58,271 nt of DNA from Sphingobacteriales bacterium (GTDB taxonomy: Bacteria > Bacteroidota > Bacteroidia > Chitinophagales > Chitinophagaceae). The DNA lies in the NCBI GenBank assembly GCA_004295245.1, contig REAR01000095.1, forward strand, positions 1 through 58,271, written 5' to 3'. Shown piece by piece: positions 19,070-27,998 of this stretch (within the stretch, counting starts at the first letter, position 1; each line of letters starts with the position of its first letter). A model generated the notes under the pieces. That model did no database searches and was not told the origin of the DNA. It saw nothing but the letters and a program-made list of their open reading frames with translations. The position numbers were made by a program, and so were the translations under genes.

Positions 19070-19166
19070 CCTGCCTAATGAGATACCCCACCAACTTAGC
19101 TATACAAACTATAGCTAATAATACGAGGAGTGTGGTGGAACTAAAACCTGTAAATGATACTGGCAT
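19056..19166 (-). CDS. Possible small single-pass membrane protein (36 residues)
   Basis: An ATG-initiated frame encodes MPVSFTGFSSTT, then a hydrophobic segment LLVLLAIVCIAKLVGYLI and the basic tail RQGRMH. This is a sensible single transmembrane helix with a positive C-terminal end. It sits in a 250-bp gap between gpsA and the XRE regulator that is otherwise unexplained. It is too short for reliable coding statistics, and I recognise no family. It could also be chance. Confidence 0.4.
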   Translation of the reverse strand: MPVSFTGFSSTTLLVLLAIVCIAKLVGYLIRQGRMH

Positions 19167-19221
19167 AGTTGTGTGCTTCTTTATTTTTAGATGTACAGAA
19201 GCACAATAAAGTTACAAAACT

Positions 19222-20262
19222 TTACATCAAATTTGCTTCTATTACGTTAAAACCGCTACGCGGGGGCAACCCTTGCCACAAAATTTTATAAATGGTGGCG
19301 GCAATGGGCATATCGGCTTCAATTTCTTTATTTATAAGGTACATGCATTTGCTTGCATTGTAGCCTTCTGCCACCATATTCATTTCTAATTGGGCCGCTT
19401 TTACTGAGTAGCCCTTACCAATCATAGTACCAAAGGTTCTGTTGCGGCTATAAGGGCTGTAACAGGTTACTAATAAATCTCCCAAATAAACGGAGGCTGC
19501 ATAGTTTGCTTGTTTTTGGTGCGATACCGGATCTTCTTCCTGGTGCACCCCAACCTCTATATTGCGGATGCCTACTTTTCTTAAAAAGCCCGCCATTTCA
19601 TCGGCAGTATTGGCAATTAAAACGCTTAAAAAATTATCTCCATAATCAAGCCCATGCGCTATGCCTGCGCCCACCGCATAAATGTTTTTTAAAATTGCTG
19701 CATATTGCACACCATACACATCCAGATTTACAACCGTGTTTATATACTCTGTTTTAAAATGCTTTGCCAAAAAAGCAGTCTCTGTAGTGGTGGCACCAGA
19801 AAATGTGAGGTAAGATAGTTTTTCTGCCGCTACTTCTTCTGCATGGCAAGGCCCCATAATAGTATAGTAATCAGACAAAGGATGATTGTAATGCTGCAGC
19901 AAATAATCGTTTAACAACAAATTTTGTTCTGGTAAAATGCCTTTTACAGCAGATATAATTTGTTTGTTTTGCAACGCCCCTTGAGGCAATATTTTTAAAG
20001 TATCTGCAACATATGCAGAAGGTACTGCTATAATTAAATGTGTACTGCCGGCCACCACTTCTTCTATATTGCAACTGGTATTTACAAAAGCTGTATCAAA
20101 ATATGCTGAGCTGAGGTAATTAGGGTTATGGTGTCTTTTCTGAATGTGCTGTGCAATGGTTTCATTTCTTACCCACCAGTTAACAGCATGGCTGTTGTCT
20201 GTTAAAATTTTTGCCAATGCTGTTGCCCAGCTGCCACTACCTATAACACCAAATTTAAACAT
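19222..20262 (-). CDS. gpsA: Glycerol-3-phosphate dehydrogenase [NAD(P)+] (GpsA)
   Basis: GpsA reduces dihydroxyacetone phosphate to sn-glycerol-3-phosphate for phospholipid synthesis in the cytoplasm. The 346 residues start with the Rossmann motif VIGSGSWATALA (6-17). They then show the substrate-side GPCHAEEVA and the catalytic lysine in AILKNIYAVGAGIAHGLDYGDN. The C-terminal helical domain ends normally. The gene is set off from the upstream adaptor gene by a strong terminator. Confidence 0.96.
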   Translation of the reverse strand: MFKFGVIGSGSWATALAKILTDNSHAVNWWVRNETIAQHIQKRHHNPNYLSSAYFDTAFVNTSCNIEEVVAGSTHLIIAVPSAYVADTLKILPQGALQNKQIISAVKGILPEQNLLLNDYLLQHYNHPLSDYYTIMGPCHAEEVAAEKLSYLTFSGATTTETAFLAKHFKTEYINTVVNLDVYGVQYAAILKNIYAVGAGIAHGLDYGDNFLSVLIANTADEMAGFLRKVGIRNIEVGVHQEEDPVSHQKQANYAASVYLGDLLVTCYSPYSRNRTFGTMIGKGYSVKAAQLEMNMVAEGYNASKCMYLINKEIEADMPIAATIYKILWQGLPPRSGFNVIEANLM

Positions 20263-20283
20263 AGCAGTTCTGTTTATAAAAGA

Positions 20284-20321
20284 AAAGCGTTTGAGGAACT
20301 AAGGTAATCCTCAAACGCTTT
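20284..20321 (-). terminator. Terminator of the TolC/adaptor operon
   Basis: A perfect 14-bp stem, AAAGCGTTTGAGGA (20284-20297) and its complement (20308-20321), has a 10-nt loop. On the minus strand it is followed by a T-rich tract (CTTTTATAAA). It lies 27 bp past the adaptor stop and before gpsA. Confidence 0.85.
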
Positions 20322-20347
20322 CTGCGTAAATATTTTATAGCTAAACT

Positions 20348-21736
20348 TTAGTTTTTACTGTTGCCCGTATCAAACAGTTTATCTTTCTCCACCACTTTTA
20401 CTTTCATATCATTCTTTAAAATTTTACTTACCGTTCCGTAAGGGCCGGTAATTACGGTTTCATCTCCTTTTAAGCCGCCAATTATTTCTATGTGGTTAAT
20501 ATCTTGTATGTCTGTTTTAACAACTACCTTTTTAACTTTACTGTCTTTATCTAAAATAAATACCACTTCTTCCAAATCGTCTGAAGCAGCTTTATTTTCA
20601 TCACCCTCACCCTCGTTACCATCTGCAGGTTTATCTTTTGGTTTTTCTCCAGTAGGTTTATCAGTGCCTTTTTCTCGGGTAGTAACGGCGTTAAATGGAA
20701 CCGACAGCACGTTTTCGTGGCGTTTGGTTTGTATATCGGCACTTGCACTCATACCCGGCCGGAAAGGGAAATTTTTTGGCTTTGCCGGGTCAATAAGGTC
20801 TTTATATGAATCGGGCAGAATACGAATTCTTACTTCGTAATTGGTAACATCTGTAGACCCTGCTGAGGCAGATAGCGATGCTGCACCTTTATTACTGCTG
20901 GCAATTTGTGTTACAATACCTTTAAACTTTCTTTTATTATACGCATCTACTTCTATAATAGCAGAATCGCCTAAATGCACTTTTGGTATATCATTTTCAC
21001 CCACATCCACACGTACTTCTATTTTACTCATATCTGCCACTCGCATCATTTCTGTACCTACATTAAAACTGTTACCAGCTACCCGTTCCCCTTTCTTTAC
21101 ACTTAATAAAGAAATTACGCCATCCATTGGTGCGGTAATTACAGTGCGGCCCAAATCTTTTTGGGCACGGGTTAAACTGGCACGGGCACTTTGCACACTG
21201 GCCTGGCCGCCAACTATATTTTGCTTGGCAGCATTTAAACTAGCCTGCGCCGTACGGTAGGTATTCTCCGCCTGCTCAAACTCTGCCCTGGAAATAACTT
21301 TATCATCTAATAATTTCTTTTGCCGATTGTATTGGTTTTGTGCCTGCTCTAAAGTTGCCTGCAAACCTTCTAACTGCGCTGCTGTATTAGAAACAGAAGC
21401 TGCCTGTTGATTTACTGCTGCCGCCGCCTGGTCTTTTTGAGTGGCTAATAAATCTGCAAAAATTTTAGCCAGTACCTGCCCCCTTCTTACACTATCGCCT
21501 TCCTGTACCATCAGTTCTGTAATTTCTCCAGAAATATCAGGGCTTACTTTTACTTCTATTTCCGGATATACTTTTCCGCTGGCTGTTACTGTTTCAATAA
21601 TGGTTCTTTTAGCCACTTTTTCTGCGGTTACCTTGGTGCCCTCGTCTTTACCTAATGCACCAGATTTTTGTAATGCAACCAAGGCTATCAGTAATACGCC
21701 TACTCCAATTAATATCCATTTTAATTTCTTGTTCAT
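20348..21736 (-). CDS. RND/MacA-type efflux periplasmic adaptor protein
   Basis: A 462-residue membrane-fusion protein that links an inner-membrane pump to a TolC channel. I start at ATG 21736 (MNKKLKWILIGVGVLLIALVAL), which places an N-terminal membrane anchor directly at the start. An in-frame upstream ATG at 21790 would lie inside the end of the tolC gene. The lipoyl-type half reads YPEIEVKVSPDISGEITEL and GDSVRRGQVL. An Ala/Gln-rich coiled-coil hairpin follows, then beta-barrel segments. A Lys/Glu/Asp/Gly-rich insert of about 30 residues sits in the last third. A TolC partner precedes it; no pump permease gene is in the window. Confidence 0.9.
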   Translation of the reverse strand: MNKKLKWILIGVGVLLIALVALQKSGALGKDEGTKVTAEKVAKRTIIETVTASGKVYPEIEVKVSPDISGEITELMVQEGDSVRRGQVLAKIFADLLATQKDQAAAAVNQQAASVSNTAAQLEGLQATLEQAQNQYNRQKKLLDDKVISRAEFEQAENTYRTAQASLNAAKQNIVGGQASVQSARASLTRAQKDLGRTVITAPMDGVISLLSVKKGERVAGNSFNVGTEMMRVADMSKIEVRVDVGENDIPKVHLGDSAIIEVDAYNKRKFKGIVTQIASSNKGAASLSASAGSTDVTNYEVRIRILPDSYKDLIDPAKPKNFPFRPGMSASADIQTKRHENVLSVPFNAVTTREKGTDKPTGEKPKDKPADGNEGEGDENKAASDDLEEVVFILDKDSKVKKVVVKTDIQDINHIEIIGGLKGDETVITGPYGTVSKILKNDMKVKVVEKDKLFDTGNSKN

Positions 21737-21770
21737 AATATGTAGTGTTCTGCTATAAAAAAATTTGTTG

Positions 21771-23219
21771 TTATTGTAATTTAATACCAAGCCCTTTGTA
21801 AAACTCCAGCACTTTCATTCTAAACACATAATCAACCTGGCTTGACAATACATCGTATTTAGCCCGGGTTAAATTATTTTGGCTGGTAAGATAATCAATG
21901 GTTGAAAGTAACCCTACATCATATCTCTTCTGCGAAAACTCAAATGTTTTTTCTGAAGTTGAAAGGGTTTTTAAGCTGGCATTATATTTTTGCAAAGCTG
22001 TTAAGGCATTGGTATACGCCAGGTAAATATCTTGTTTTAGTTTTTGGTTGTCCTGGTCTTGCTGCAATTGTGTATTAAGAAGGTTTAGTTTGCTCCGCTC
22101 CCAACCAATGCGGTTAACGCCCCCATTAAAAATGGGCACATTTAAACTAAAGCCCACGTTCTGCCTGAAGTTTTCACTCAATTGTTTACCAAACCCATCC
22201 CGGCGGGTGGTAACAGATGTGTTAAACAACGGCGCCTGTACCGAATAATCTGTACCGCCTACATTTACTTTAGCACCTGTGTTTACAAAGTTTCCGGTAG
22301 GGGTTTGAGATACAACGGGTATTTTATTATTAGCATAGTTAGATGCAAGGCTGCCAAAAAGCGATACTGATGGATACAATCCGCCCCGTGCAGCGGCCAC
22401 ATATTTTTCGCTGGCTTTTATTTTTAAATCGTTTACTTTTTGCAATGGCATATTAGCTAGTGCTAAAGCGTAAACCGCATCTGGCTGTAACTCGCCAATT
22501 TTTTCTACCGGTATTTTATCAAGTGGGGGCATTACCACATCAAAACTGGTGGCTGCATCTAAGTTCATTACTGCTTTTAATTGCAGTTTATTTTGTTCTA
22601 AACTGGCCCTGGCAGTTACAAGTGCTGCACTGTCTCTTGCCAGTTGGGCTTCAACATCTAACGCATTCAGTTCTGGCAGGGTACCAGCATCTACTCTTTT
22701 GCGGGTGTTATATAAATTGTCTTGAGATTGCTTTACTGCCACGCCTGAAATTCTAACCTGCTCATTACTGGTAAGTACTAATAAATAGGCGGTAGCCACA
22801 TTCAGCGCAATATCATTTTTAAGTTTATCTACATTGGCTTCTGCTGCTTTTAAATCTAACTCGTTCCCAGCAATGGTGTTTTTAAGGCTAAACCAATTAA
22901 ACACATTCATATTGGTGTTTAGGTTATACCCAGAGAATAAAAGCTGCTGCGTGGTAAACTGGTTGGAGGTGGGGTCAATAGAACGGCCATTATTTACCCC
23001 AAAATTGGTGGAAAAGTTGGCGGTTGGGTATTGCGATAGCTTGTTTTGCTTGAGTGTTAATGCGGATAGCCTTGCCTGAACATCGGCCTGCTTTACAGAT
23101 ACATTATTAGTAAGTGCATAATTCACACATTTCAGCAAATCCCATTGTTCTTGTGCTGTGGTGCGGGTGCCGGCTACCAATAATAGTAATAGTAACGGCA
23201 CGCAAAATTTTTGGTTCAT
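21771..23219 (-). CDS. TolC-family outer-membrane efflux protein
   Basis: A 482-residue outer-membrane channel protein with a signal peptide (about 1-22, LLLLLLVAGTRTTAQ). Two OEP repeats of long helices alternate with short strands (for example KLKNDIALNVATAYLLVLTSNEQVR and QLQQDQDNQKLKQDIYLAY, given here only as landmarks). It precedes the adaptor by 34 bp and forms an export pair with it. A -7-like TAAATTTG at 23224-23231 lies only 4 bp before the start codon, which would give a leaderless or nearly leaderless mRNA. Confidence 0.9.
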   Translation of the reverse strand: MNQKFCVPLLLLLLVAGTRTTAQEQWDLLKCVNYALTNNVSVKQADVQARLSALTLKQNKLSQYPTANFSTNFGVNNGRSIDPTSNQFTTQQLLFSGYNLNTNMNVFNWFSLKNTIAGNELDLKAAEANVDKLKNDIALNVATAYLLVLTSNEQVRISGVAVKQSQDNLYNTRKRVDAGTLPELNALDVEAQLARDSAALVTARASLEQNKLQLKAVMNLDAATSFDVVMPPLDKIPVEKIGELQPDAVYALALANMPLQKVNDLKIKASEKYVAAARGGLYPSVSLFGSLASNYANNKIPVVSQTPTGNFVNTGAKVNVGGTDYSVQAPLFNTSVTTRRDGFGKQLSENFRQNVGFSLNVPIFNGGVNRIGWERSKLNLLNTQLQQDQDNQKLKQDIYLAYTNALTALQKYNASLKTLSTSEKTFEFSQKRYDVGLLSTIDYLTSQNNLTRAKYDVLSSQVDYVFRMKVLEFYKGLGIKLQ

Positions 23220-23550
23220 GCAACAAATTTATGTGGTAGCTAAGGTTGTTTTACTTTTTTGTGACAAACGGACTTAATTTCTTTTACAGGGCAATAAAAA
23301 TAAGGCATTTATTTAATTACCTGTTGATAGTTGCACTACCGCCGAAGGGTGCGACGCAACGGCTGCCCGGTTATGAACAGCCGTTGGTTAACTTTAAAAA
23401 ATGCCACATGCTTAGACGTGGTATTAATATAGAAGGTTACCAGCTACAAAACTTTTTGGGGTCTTGGTTGCGTCGCACCCTTCAACGGCAACAATAACTT
23501 CAACTGTTTGACGCATGAACCTGCCATTTATTACCAACGCTATTAAAGAT
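23220..23550. other. Intergenic region with a repeat variant, no gene seen
   Basis: This 331-bp gap between tolC and the APC permease is largely the inverted-core variant of the palindromic element (23344-23483). An 83-codon frame on the plus strand runs through both repeat arms and is not credible as a gene. Confidence 0.7.
23344..23483. repeat. Dispersed palindromic element, variant with cores in reversed order (copy 4)
   Basis: Perfect 17-bp inverted repeats, GAAGGGTGCGACGCAAC (23344-23360) and its complement (23467-23483), bracket a 106-bp spacer. The same GCGACGCAAC core is used, but the two arms appear in the opposite order to other copies, and GGG replaces GTG. The spacer holds GTTACCAGCTAC and a palindrome ACGGCTG...CAGCCGT. 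Confidence 0.8.
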
Positions 23551-24936
23551 TTACTGCCGTTTGGATTTTATGCTGGCATAATTAATTAGAAAATAAAGTG
23601 CTATAAAAACAGCCAGCACGGTTAAGCCAATAAGAGCCGCATAATTATTTTGTTTATAATCTAACGCAATACTGATAGCAACAAAAATATAGGCAATTAT
23701 AAAAATTAATGGCAGTACCGGATAAAGCTTCATACTATAAATGCCAGTGCCATTAAGATGTTTGGTTTTTTTTCGCAAAATAAAAATGGTGCCGGCCGAC
23801 AATGCCATGCCAAAGCAATCTAAAAAAATAGTGAAGCTTAAAATAGTATCAAACTCTTTTGCCCAAAAAACAATGATTACACAAATAGCGGCAAAAACAG
23901 ATAGGGATACCGTTAATACATCGGTTTTAGAATTTCGTTGTTTAAATACTGGCGGCAAAATTTTATCCTCACTCATGGCATACATTACCCGCGGGTTACT
24001 CATAAGCAATACATTTACATATGCCAGCACACTTAAAAATAAAAAGCCAGATAAAATACGCTCAGCATTTACCCCAAATATTTTAGAGGCCATAATGGCT
24101 GCAATATTCTTACTGTCTTTTAATGTTTCAAACCCAATTACTTTAATATATGCGTAGTTAATACTTAAATAAAGTAATATAATGATAGCTATGCCCAAAA
24201 ATATGCCACGGGGAATATTTCGGGCAGGTTCTTTTACTTCTGCACCAAAGTTGATGGTTTGCTGGTAGCCGCCATACGTAAAACTTACCGCCACCAAGCC
24301 AATGCCAAATGCTTTAATATATTCATTAAATGTAGCTTTTGCAGTGGAGGCTGTATTAAGAACAGGCGTTGCACCACTATCAAAAAACAACGGTGCAATA
24401 AGCAAAAGAATTAAAACAATTTTTATTATGGTAAGTACATTTTGAGTGCGGGCACTCATTTTTAAACCCAATAAATTAACTCCATAAAAAAGCACAATAG
24501 CGCTGATAGCAATAACTATTTGTATAGTTTGTAAATAGCTGGCATTGGCCGCTACTTTTACCCAGTCTGCATTTTTTGACAGCGGAATGGCGATGCCTGT
24601 TATATATTCTCCGCCCACCAATGCCACTGCCGCTAATGATGCTGCATTTGATACCAGTATCATACAGTTAATACCAAATGCTATTGAAGGATGATAAGCA
24701 TATGAAAAAACTTTATAATACCCACCGGTTACTGGTAAGCGGCTGCCAATTTCTGCATAGGTTAATGCCCCACATAAAGCTACCAGCCCTCCGGCTATCC
24801 ATGCACCAAAAAATAAAAAGGTGTCGGGGGCTACTTTTGCTACATTTAATGGAGTTCTGAAAATACCCATGCCTATTACAAGGCTTACCACTATCATGGT
24901 AAAATCAAACAAGTTTAGTTGGCGCTTTTCTGTCAT
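23551..24936 (-). CDS. APC-superfamily amino acid permease
   Basis: A 461-residue inner-membrane transporter with about twelve hydrophobic segments. TM1 contains the GMGIF substrate-binding break (residues 23-27). A second conserved segment reads GGYYKVFSYAYHPSIAF, and TM6 has FTYGGYQQTINFGAEVKEP. This fits the LAT/APA branch of amino acid-polyamine-organocation carriers. The substrate cannot be told. It is divergent from the TonB receptor at 24993, with only 56 bp between the two start codons, so their promoters must overlap. Confidence 0.88.
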   Translation of the reverse strand: MTEKRQLNLFDFTMIVVSLVIGMGIFRTPLNVAKVAPDTFLFFGAWIAGGLVALCGALTYAEIGSRLPVTGGYYKVFSYAYHPSIAFGINCMILVSNAASLAAVALVGGEYITGIAIPLSKNADWVKVAANASYLQTIQIVIAISAIVLFYGVNLLGLKMSARTQNVLTIIKIVLILLLIAPLFFDSGATPVLNTASTAKATFNEYIKAFGIGLVAVSFTYGGYQQTINFGAEVKEPARNIPRGIFLGIAIIILLYLSINYAYIKVIGFETLKDSKNIAAIMASKIFGVNAERILSGFLFLSVLAYVNVLLMSNPRVMYAMSEDKILPPVFKQRNSKTDVLTVSLSVFAAICVIIVFWAKEFDTILSFTIFLDCFGMALSAGTIFILRKKTKHLNGTGIYSMKLYPVLPLIFIIAYIFVAISIALDYKQNNYAALIGLTVLAVFIALYFLINYASIKSKRQ

Positions 24937-24962
24937 GCAATGAAGATAATGAAATAACGTTT

Positions 24963-24970
24963 TACCTTTG
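24963..24970 (+). promoter_or_regulatory. -7 element upstream of the TonB receptor gene
   Basis: TACCTTTG is an excellent match to the Bacteroidota -7 consensus TAnnTTTG. It lies 22 bp before the ATG at 24993. No strong -33 TTG could be assigned at the standard distance. Confidence 0.6.
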
Positions 24971-24992
24971 CTTTTAAAACAACCCTGTTTCT

Positions 24993-27059
24993 ATGATCAA
25001 AACCTGCTGCTTTTTATCCATTCTATTTCTCATTTCAAGTACTGCATTTACCCAAAAACCTGTTACAGATAGCAGTAAATTTTTAGACGAAGTAACAATT
25101 ACTGCATTTGGGCAAAACAAAACAATTAATAATAGCAGTGTGGCAGTAAGAGTGCTACAGTCTAACAATGCAGACCGCGTAAACAAAACCTCGTTGGTAA
25201 ATGGCTTTAATAGTATTGCCGGCGTACGCATGGAAGAACGCAGCCCCGGCAGTTACCGCATTAATATTCGTGGTAGTTCTTTACGTTCTCCGTTTGGCGT
25301 ACGCAATGTAAAAGTGTATTGGAACGATATTCCGTTTACAGACCCCGGCGGTAATACTTATTTTAACCAGATTGCTTTTAATAATTTTAACAACATCGAA
25401 ATTTTTAAAGGCCCAGCCGGCAGTATGTATGGTGCAGGCACCGGTGGCTTATTAATTATTAACAGCTTTGGCAATAGCTGGCACCCTAAAACCACAGAAG
25501 AATTGGTTGTAGGCAGTAATAACCTGGTAAATGCTTTGGCAACTATTCAATTTGGCAACAGCAATAATAAAAACAGTATTGCTATTTCTACTACCCGTAG
25601 TAATGGATACCGCGATAATAGTGCTATGGAACGCAAAAATATTTTATGGAACAGCCAACTGAAAATTTCTGAACGGCAAACCATTACCACCCTACTTAAT
25701 TATACCAACCTATATTATCAAACACCCGGCGGATTAAATGCCACAGAGTTTGCTGCCAACCCCAAACAGGCTAGGCCTGCTGCTGGTGGTTTTCCCAGCG
25801 CTGCAGTAGCAAAAGCTGCTATCTATCAAAAAAATTTATTGGTTGGCATTACCAGCACCTACCAATTTAATACTGCTTTTAAAAACACCACAGCTGTATA
25901 TGCAGCATACGCCCAAATAAAAAACCCCACCTTCCGTAATTATGAACGCCGCAGCGAACCACATTATGGTGGCAGAAGCAGTTTTAGCTACACCAAAAAA
26001 ACAAAACAAACCACTGTAACTATTATTACAGGCATTGAGTGGCAGCAGGGGTACTTTAATACACAGGTTTCAAAAAATAAAAATGGCAACCCCGATACAT
26101 TACAAACCAACGATGATATTAACAGCAATGTTGTAACCGGTTTTATACAAACCGATATCAATATAGGCGACTCCTGGTTATTAAATGCCGGGGCCAGTAT
26201 TAATAAATCGTCTATTGAAATTACACGCCTTAACAAATACCCAGTAGTAGCACAAAAAAGAACCTATCAAAACGAATGGGCGCCAAGAATTTCTATGGTT
26301 AAAAAATTTACCAGTGAGTTAGATGTATTTGCATCCGTTGCAAAAGGCTTCTCGCCACCCACTATTGCAGAAGTGTTGCCCTCAACAGGTGTTATCAGTA
26401 CTTTTTTAGAAGCCGAGTATGGCATTAATTACGAAACGGGATTACGTAAAAGTTTTTTTAATAAACAATTGCGTATAGAAGCCACCGCTTACTACTTTAA
26501 AATAAAAAATGCGTTAGTGCTGCGTAAAGACAATACCAATGCCGACTATTTTGCAAATGCCGGCAATACCAACCAAAAAGGTTTTGAATTGAGTGTTGAT
26601 TATTTTAAAGCATTGCACAGTGCTATCATAAAAAATATAGTTATACGTGGCGCCTACACGTATAACTATTTTATCTATGGCGATTATCAGAAAGACAATA
26701 CCAGTTTTAAAAACAAATTATTGCCTGGCGTACCAAAAAACACCATAAGCCTGCTGGCAGATATAGATTTTGCAAAAGATTTTTATGCAAACACTACTTA
26801 TTACTATGCCAGCAGCAATTGGTTGAACGATGCAAACACCGCCAGTGCCAAAGCTTATCATTTAATGGCGGCTCGTATTGGCTGGCAACATCGTTTTAAA
26901 AAATGGCAATTAAATTTATATACCGGTGCTGATAATATTTTTAATGAAACCTATAGCCTTGGCAACGATATTAATGCTGCTGGTGGCCGGTATTATAATG
27001 CAGCGCCTAAAAGAAATTATTACGCCGGCATACAATTGCAGCAGTACTATAAAAAATAA
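24993..27059 (+). CDS. TonB-dependent outer-membrane receptor
   Basis: A 688-residue receptor with a signal peptide (about 1-20, ISSTAFTQ), a short N-terminal stretch and the TonB-box-like EVTITAFGQ. The plug domain follows (GVRMEERSPGSYRINIRGS, VYWNDIPFTDPGGNTYF), then a beta-barrel that ends with an aromatic strand. It lacks the CarboxypepD-like domain of SusC proteins, so it is of the siderophore/vitamin-receptor type. Its substrate is unknown. It is divergent from the APC permease and is followed by a palindromic element. Confidence 0.92.
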   Translation: MIKTCCFLSILFLISSTAFTQKPVTDSSKFLDEVTITAFGQNKTINNSSVAVRVLQSNNADRVNKTSLVNGFNSIAGVRMEERSPGSYRINIRGSSLRSPFGVRNVKVYWNDIPFTDPGGNTYFNQIAFNNFNNIEIFKGPAGSMYGAGTGGLLIINSFGNSWHPKTTEELVVGSNNLVNALATIQFGNSNNKNSIAISTTRSNGYRDNSAMERKNILWNSQLKISERQTITTLLNYTNLYYQTPGGLNATEFAANPKQARPAAGGFPSAAVAKAAIYQKNLLVGITSTYQFNTAFKNTTAVYAAYAQIKNPTFRNYERRSEPHYGGRSSFSYTKKTKQTTVTIITGIEWQQGYFNTQVSKNKNGNPDTLQTNDDINSNVVTGFIQTDINIGDSWLLNAGASINKSSIEITRLNKYPVVAQKRTYQNEWAPRISMVKKFTSELDVFASVAKGFSPPTIAEVLPSTGVISTFLEAEYGINYETGLRKSFFNKQLRIEATAYYFKIKNALVLRKDNTNADYFANAGNTNQKGFELSVDYFKALHSAIIKNIVIRGAYTYNYFIYGDYQKDNTSFKNKLLPGVPKNTISLLADIDFAKDFYANTTYYYASSNWLNDANTASAKAYHLMAARIGWQHRFKKWQLNLYTGADNIFNETYSLGNDINAAGGRYYNAAPKRNYYAGIQLQQYYKK

Positions 27060-27068
27060 AAAGATGGT

Positions 27069-27242
27069 GTAGCCAGCAGTAGTAATACTGCGCAGCATTG
27101 TTGCGTCGCACACTTCAGCTATGGTAAAGTGTGTGTGGCAAAAGGTTTAAGGCCTTAAACCCTACACCTTTTAGATTATACCTATTCTTATGTTAAAGTG
27201 TGCGACGCAACGATGATGCCATGAAAAACAATTGCTGGTAAC
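27069..27242. repeat. Dispersed palindromic element, copy 5
   Basis: Termini are GTAGCCAGC (27069-27077) and GCTGGTAAC (27234-27242). Cores are GTTGCGTCGCACACTT (27100-27115) and its exact complement (27196-27211). The longer loop holds an 18-bp perfect palindrome (27144-27161, GGTTTAAGG and its complement). It starts 9 bp after the receptor stop, between convergent genes. The right arm carries GATGCCATGAAAAACAATTG. Confidence 0.92.
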
Positions 27243-27280
27243 AAAAAAAAGGTTGGCCAACCCATGTTGTCACCAACCTT
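27243..27280 (-). terminator. Terminator of the pirin-like gene pair
   Basis: An 8-bp stem, AAGGTTGG (27249-27256) and CCAACCTT (27273-27280), is followed on the minus strand by a run of eight T. It lies about 22 bp downstream of the stop at 27303. Confidence 0.8.
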
Positions 27281-27302
27281 CTATCCGGGGATTTACAACT
27301 AT

Positions 27303-27998
27303 TTAATCCGCATTGTGCAGCGGGGTTTCAATTAATAAAATAATAGCATCATTACTCAGCGCTTCCATTTCAATGCAATCAGTTTGATATAATGCAAGCG
27401 CATCGCCAGCATGCAACAAACGGCCTTCTGCTTCAAACGCACCTACCAGCACAAATAAAAAAGTGCCTGTGTTTTCTTTTGTTGGAGTGTGCACCGTTTC
27501 TGCCCTGCCATTGAACTTGGCAATAAAAAAATGATTATCGCCTTGTGGTGGCGCAACCGCAACAAGCGTATTGATATAAGCATTCACATCGTTATACGTT
27601 TGTACATTAAAAAAAGGTGCTGTAGTAGCACTTAACCGCAGTTGTATAAAACTTACAACCGTATCTGCAAAGGGATTTTTAATACAAATGCTATTGGGTT
27701 GTGTAGCGCTCATTTGTAAGCATTGGCCAGCTGCCAAAAGCGTAGTATTATTAAAAAGATCTGTGTATTCTATGGCGCCAGATACTGGCAGCAGTAACAA
27801 TGTTTCTGCAGCATTTACTTTCAAAATCATTTGGTGTGCCGGGGCCAGCCAATGTTCATTAAACAGGTACAGGTCTCCAACAGATTTTGATGTACTGTTT
27901 TCATTTGTGGTGAGCGTATGCCAGCTGCGGATGCCGGGTATATCTGTCTGCATCCGATTATCGGCCAGCAAAATTTGAGCCTTTGATTGCTTAATCAT
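27303..27998 (-). CDS. Pirin-like bicupin protein
   Basis: A 231-residue protein resembling pirin/quercetinase-like cupins. The stretch GDLYLFNEHWLAPAHQMILKV and the later VSGAIEYTD, AAGQCLQMS, VSFIQLRLSA and GRLLHAGDALAL segments follow the cupin beta-strand pattern. The HxxH(x)n-E metal site of true pirins is not clear. The call is by overall pattern and rests on weak motifs. It overlaps the end of the upstream gene by 8 bp (translational coupling). A role in redox or quercetin-type chemistry is only a family inference. Confidence 0.5.
   Translation of the reverse strand: MIKQSKAQILLADNRMQTDIPGIRSWHTLTTNENSTSKSVGDLYLFNEHWLAPAHQMILKVNAAETLLLLPVSGAIEYTDLFNNTTLLAAGQCLQMSATQPNSICIKNPFADTVVSFIQLRLSATTAPFFNVQTYNDVNAYINTLVAVAPPQGDNHFFIAKFNGRAETVHTPTKENTGTFLFVLVGAFEAEGRLLHAGDALALYQTDCIEMEALSNDAIILLIETPLHNAD

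Noticed and set aside
23246-23497. An 83-codon plus-strand frame in the tolC-permease gap
   Set aside because: It runs through both arms of the repeat; its translation includes repeat DNA.
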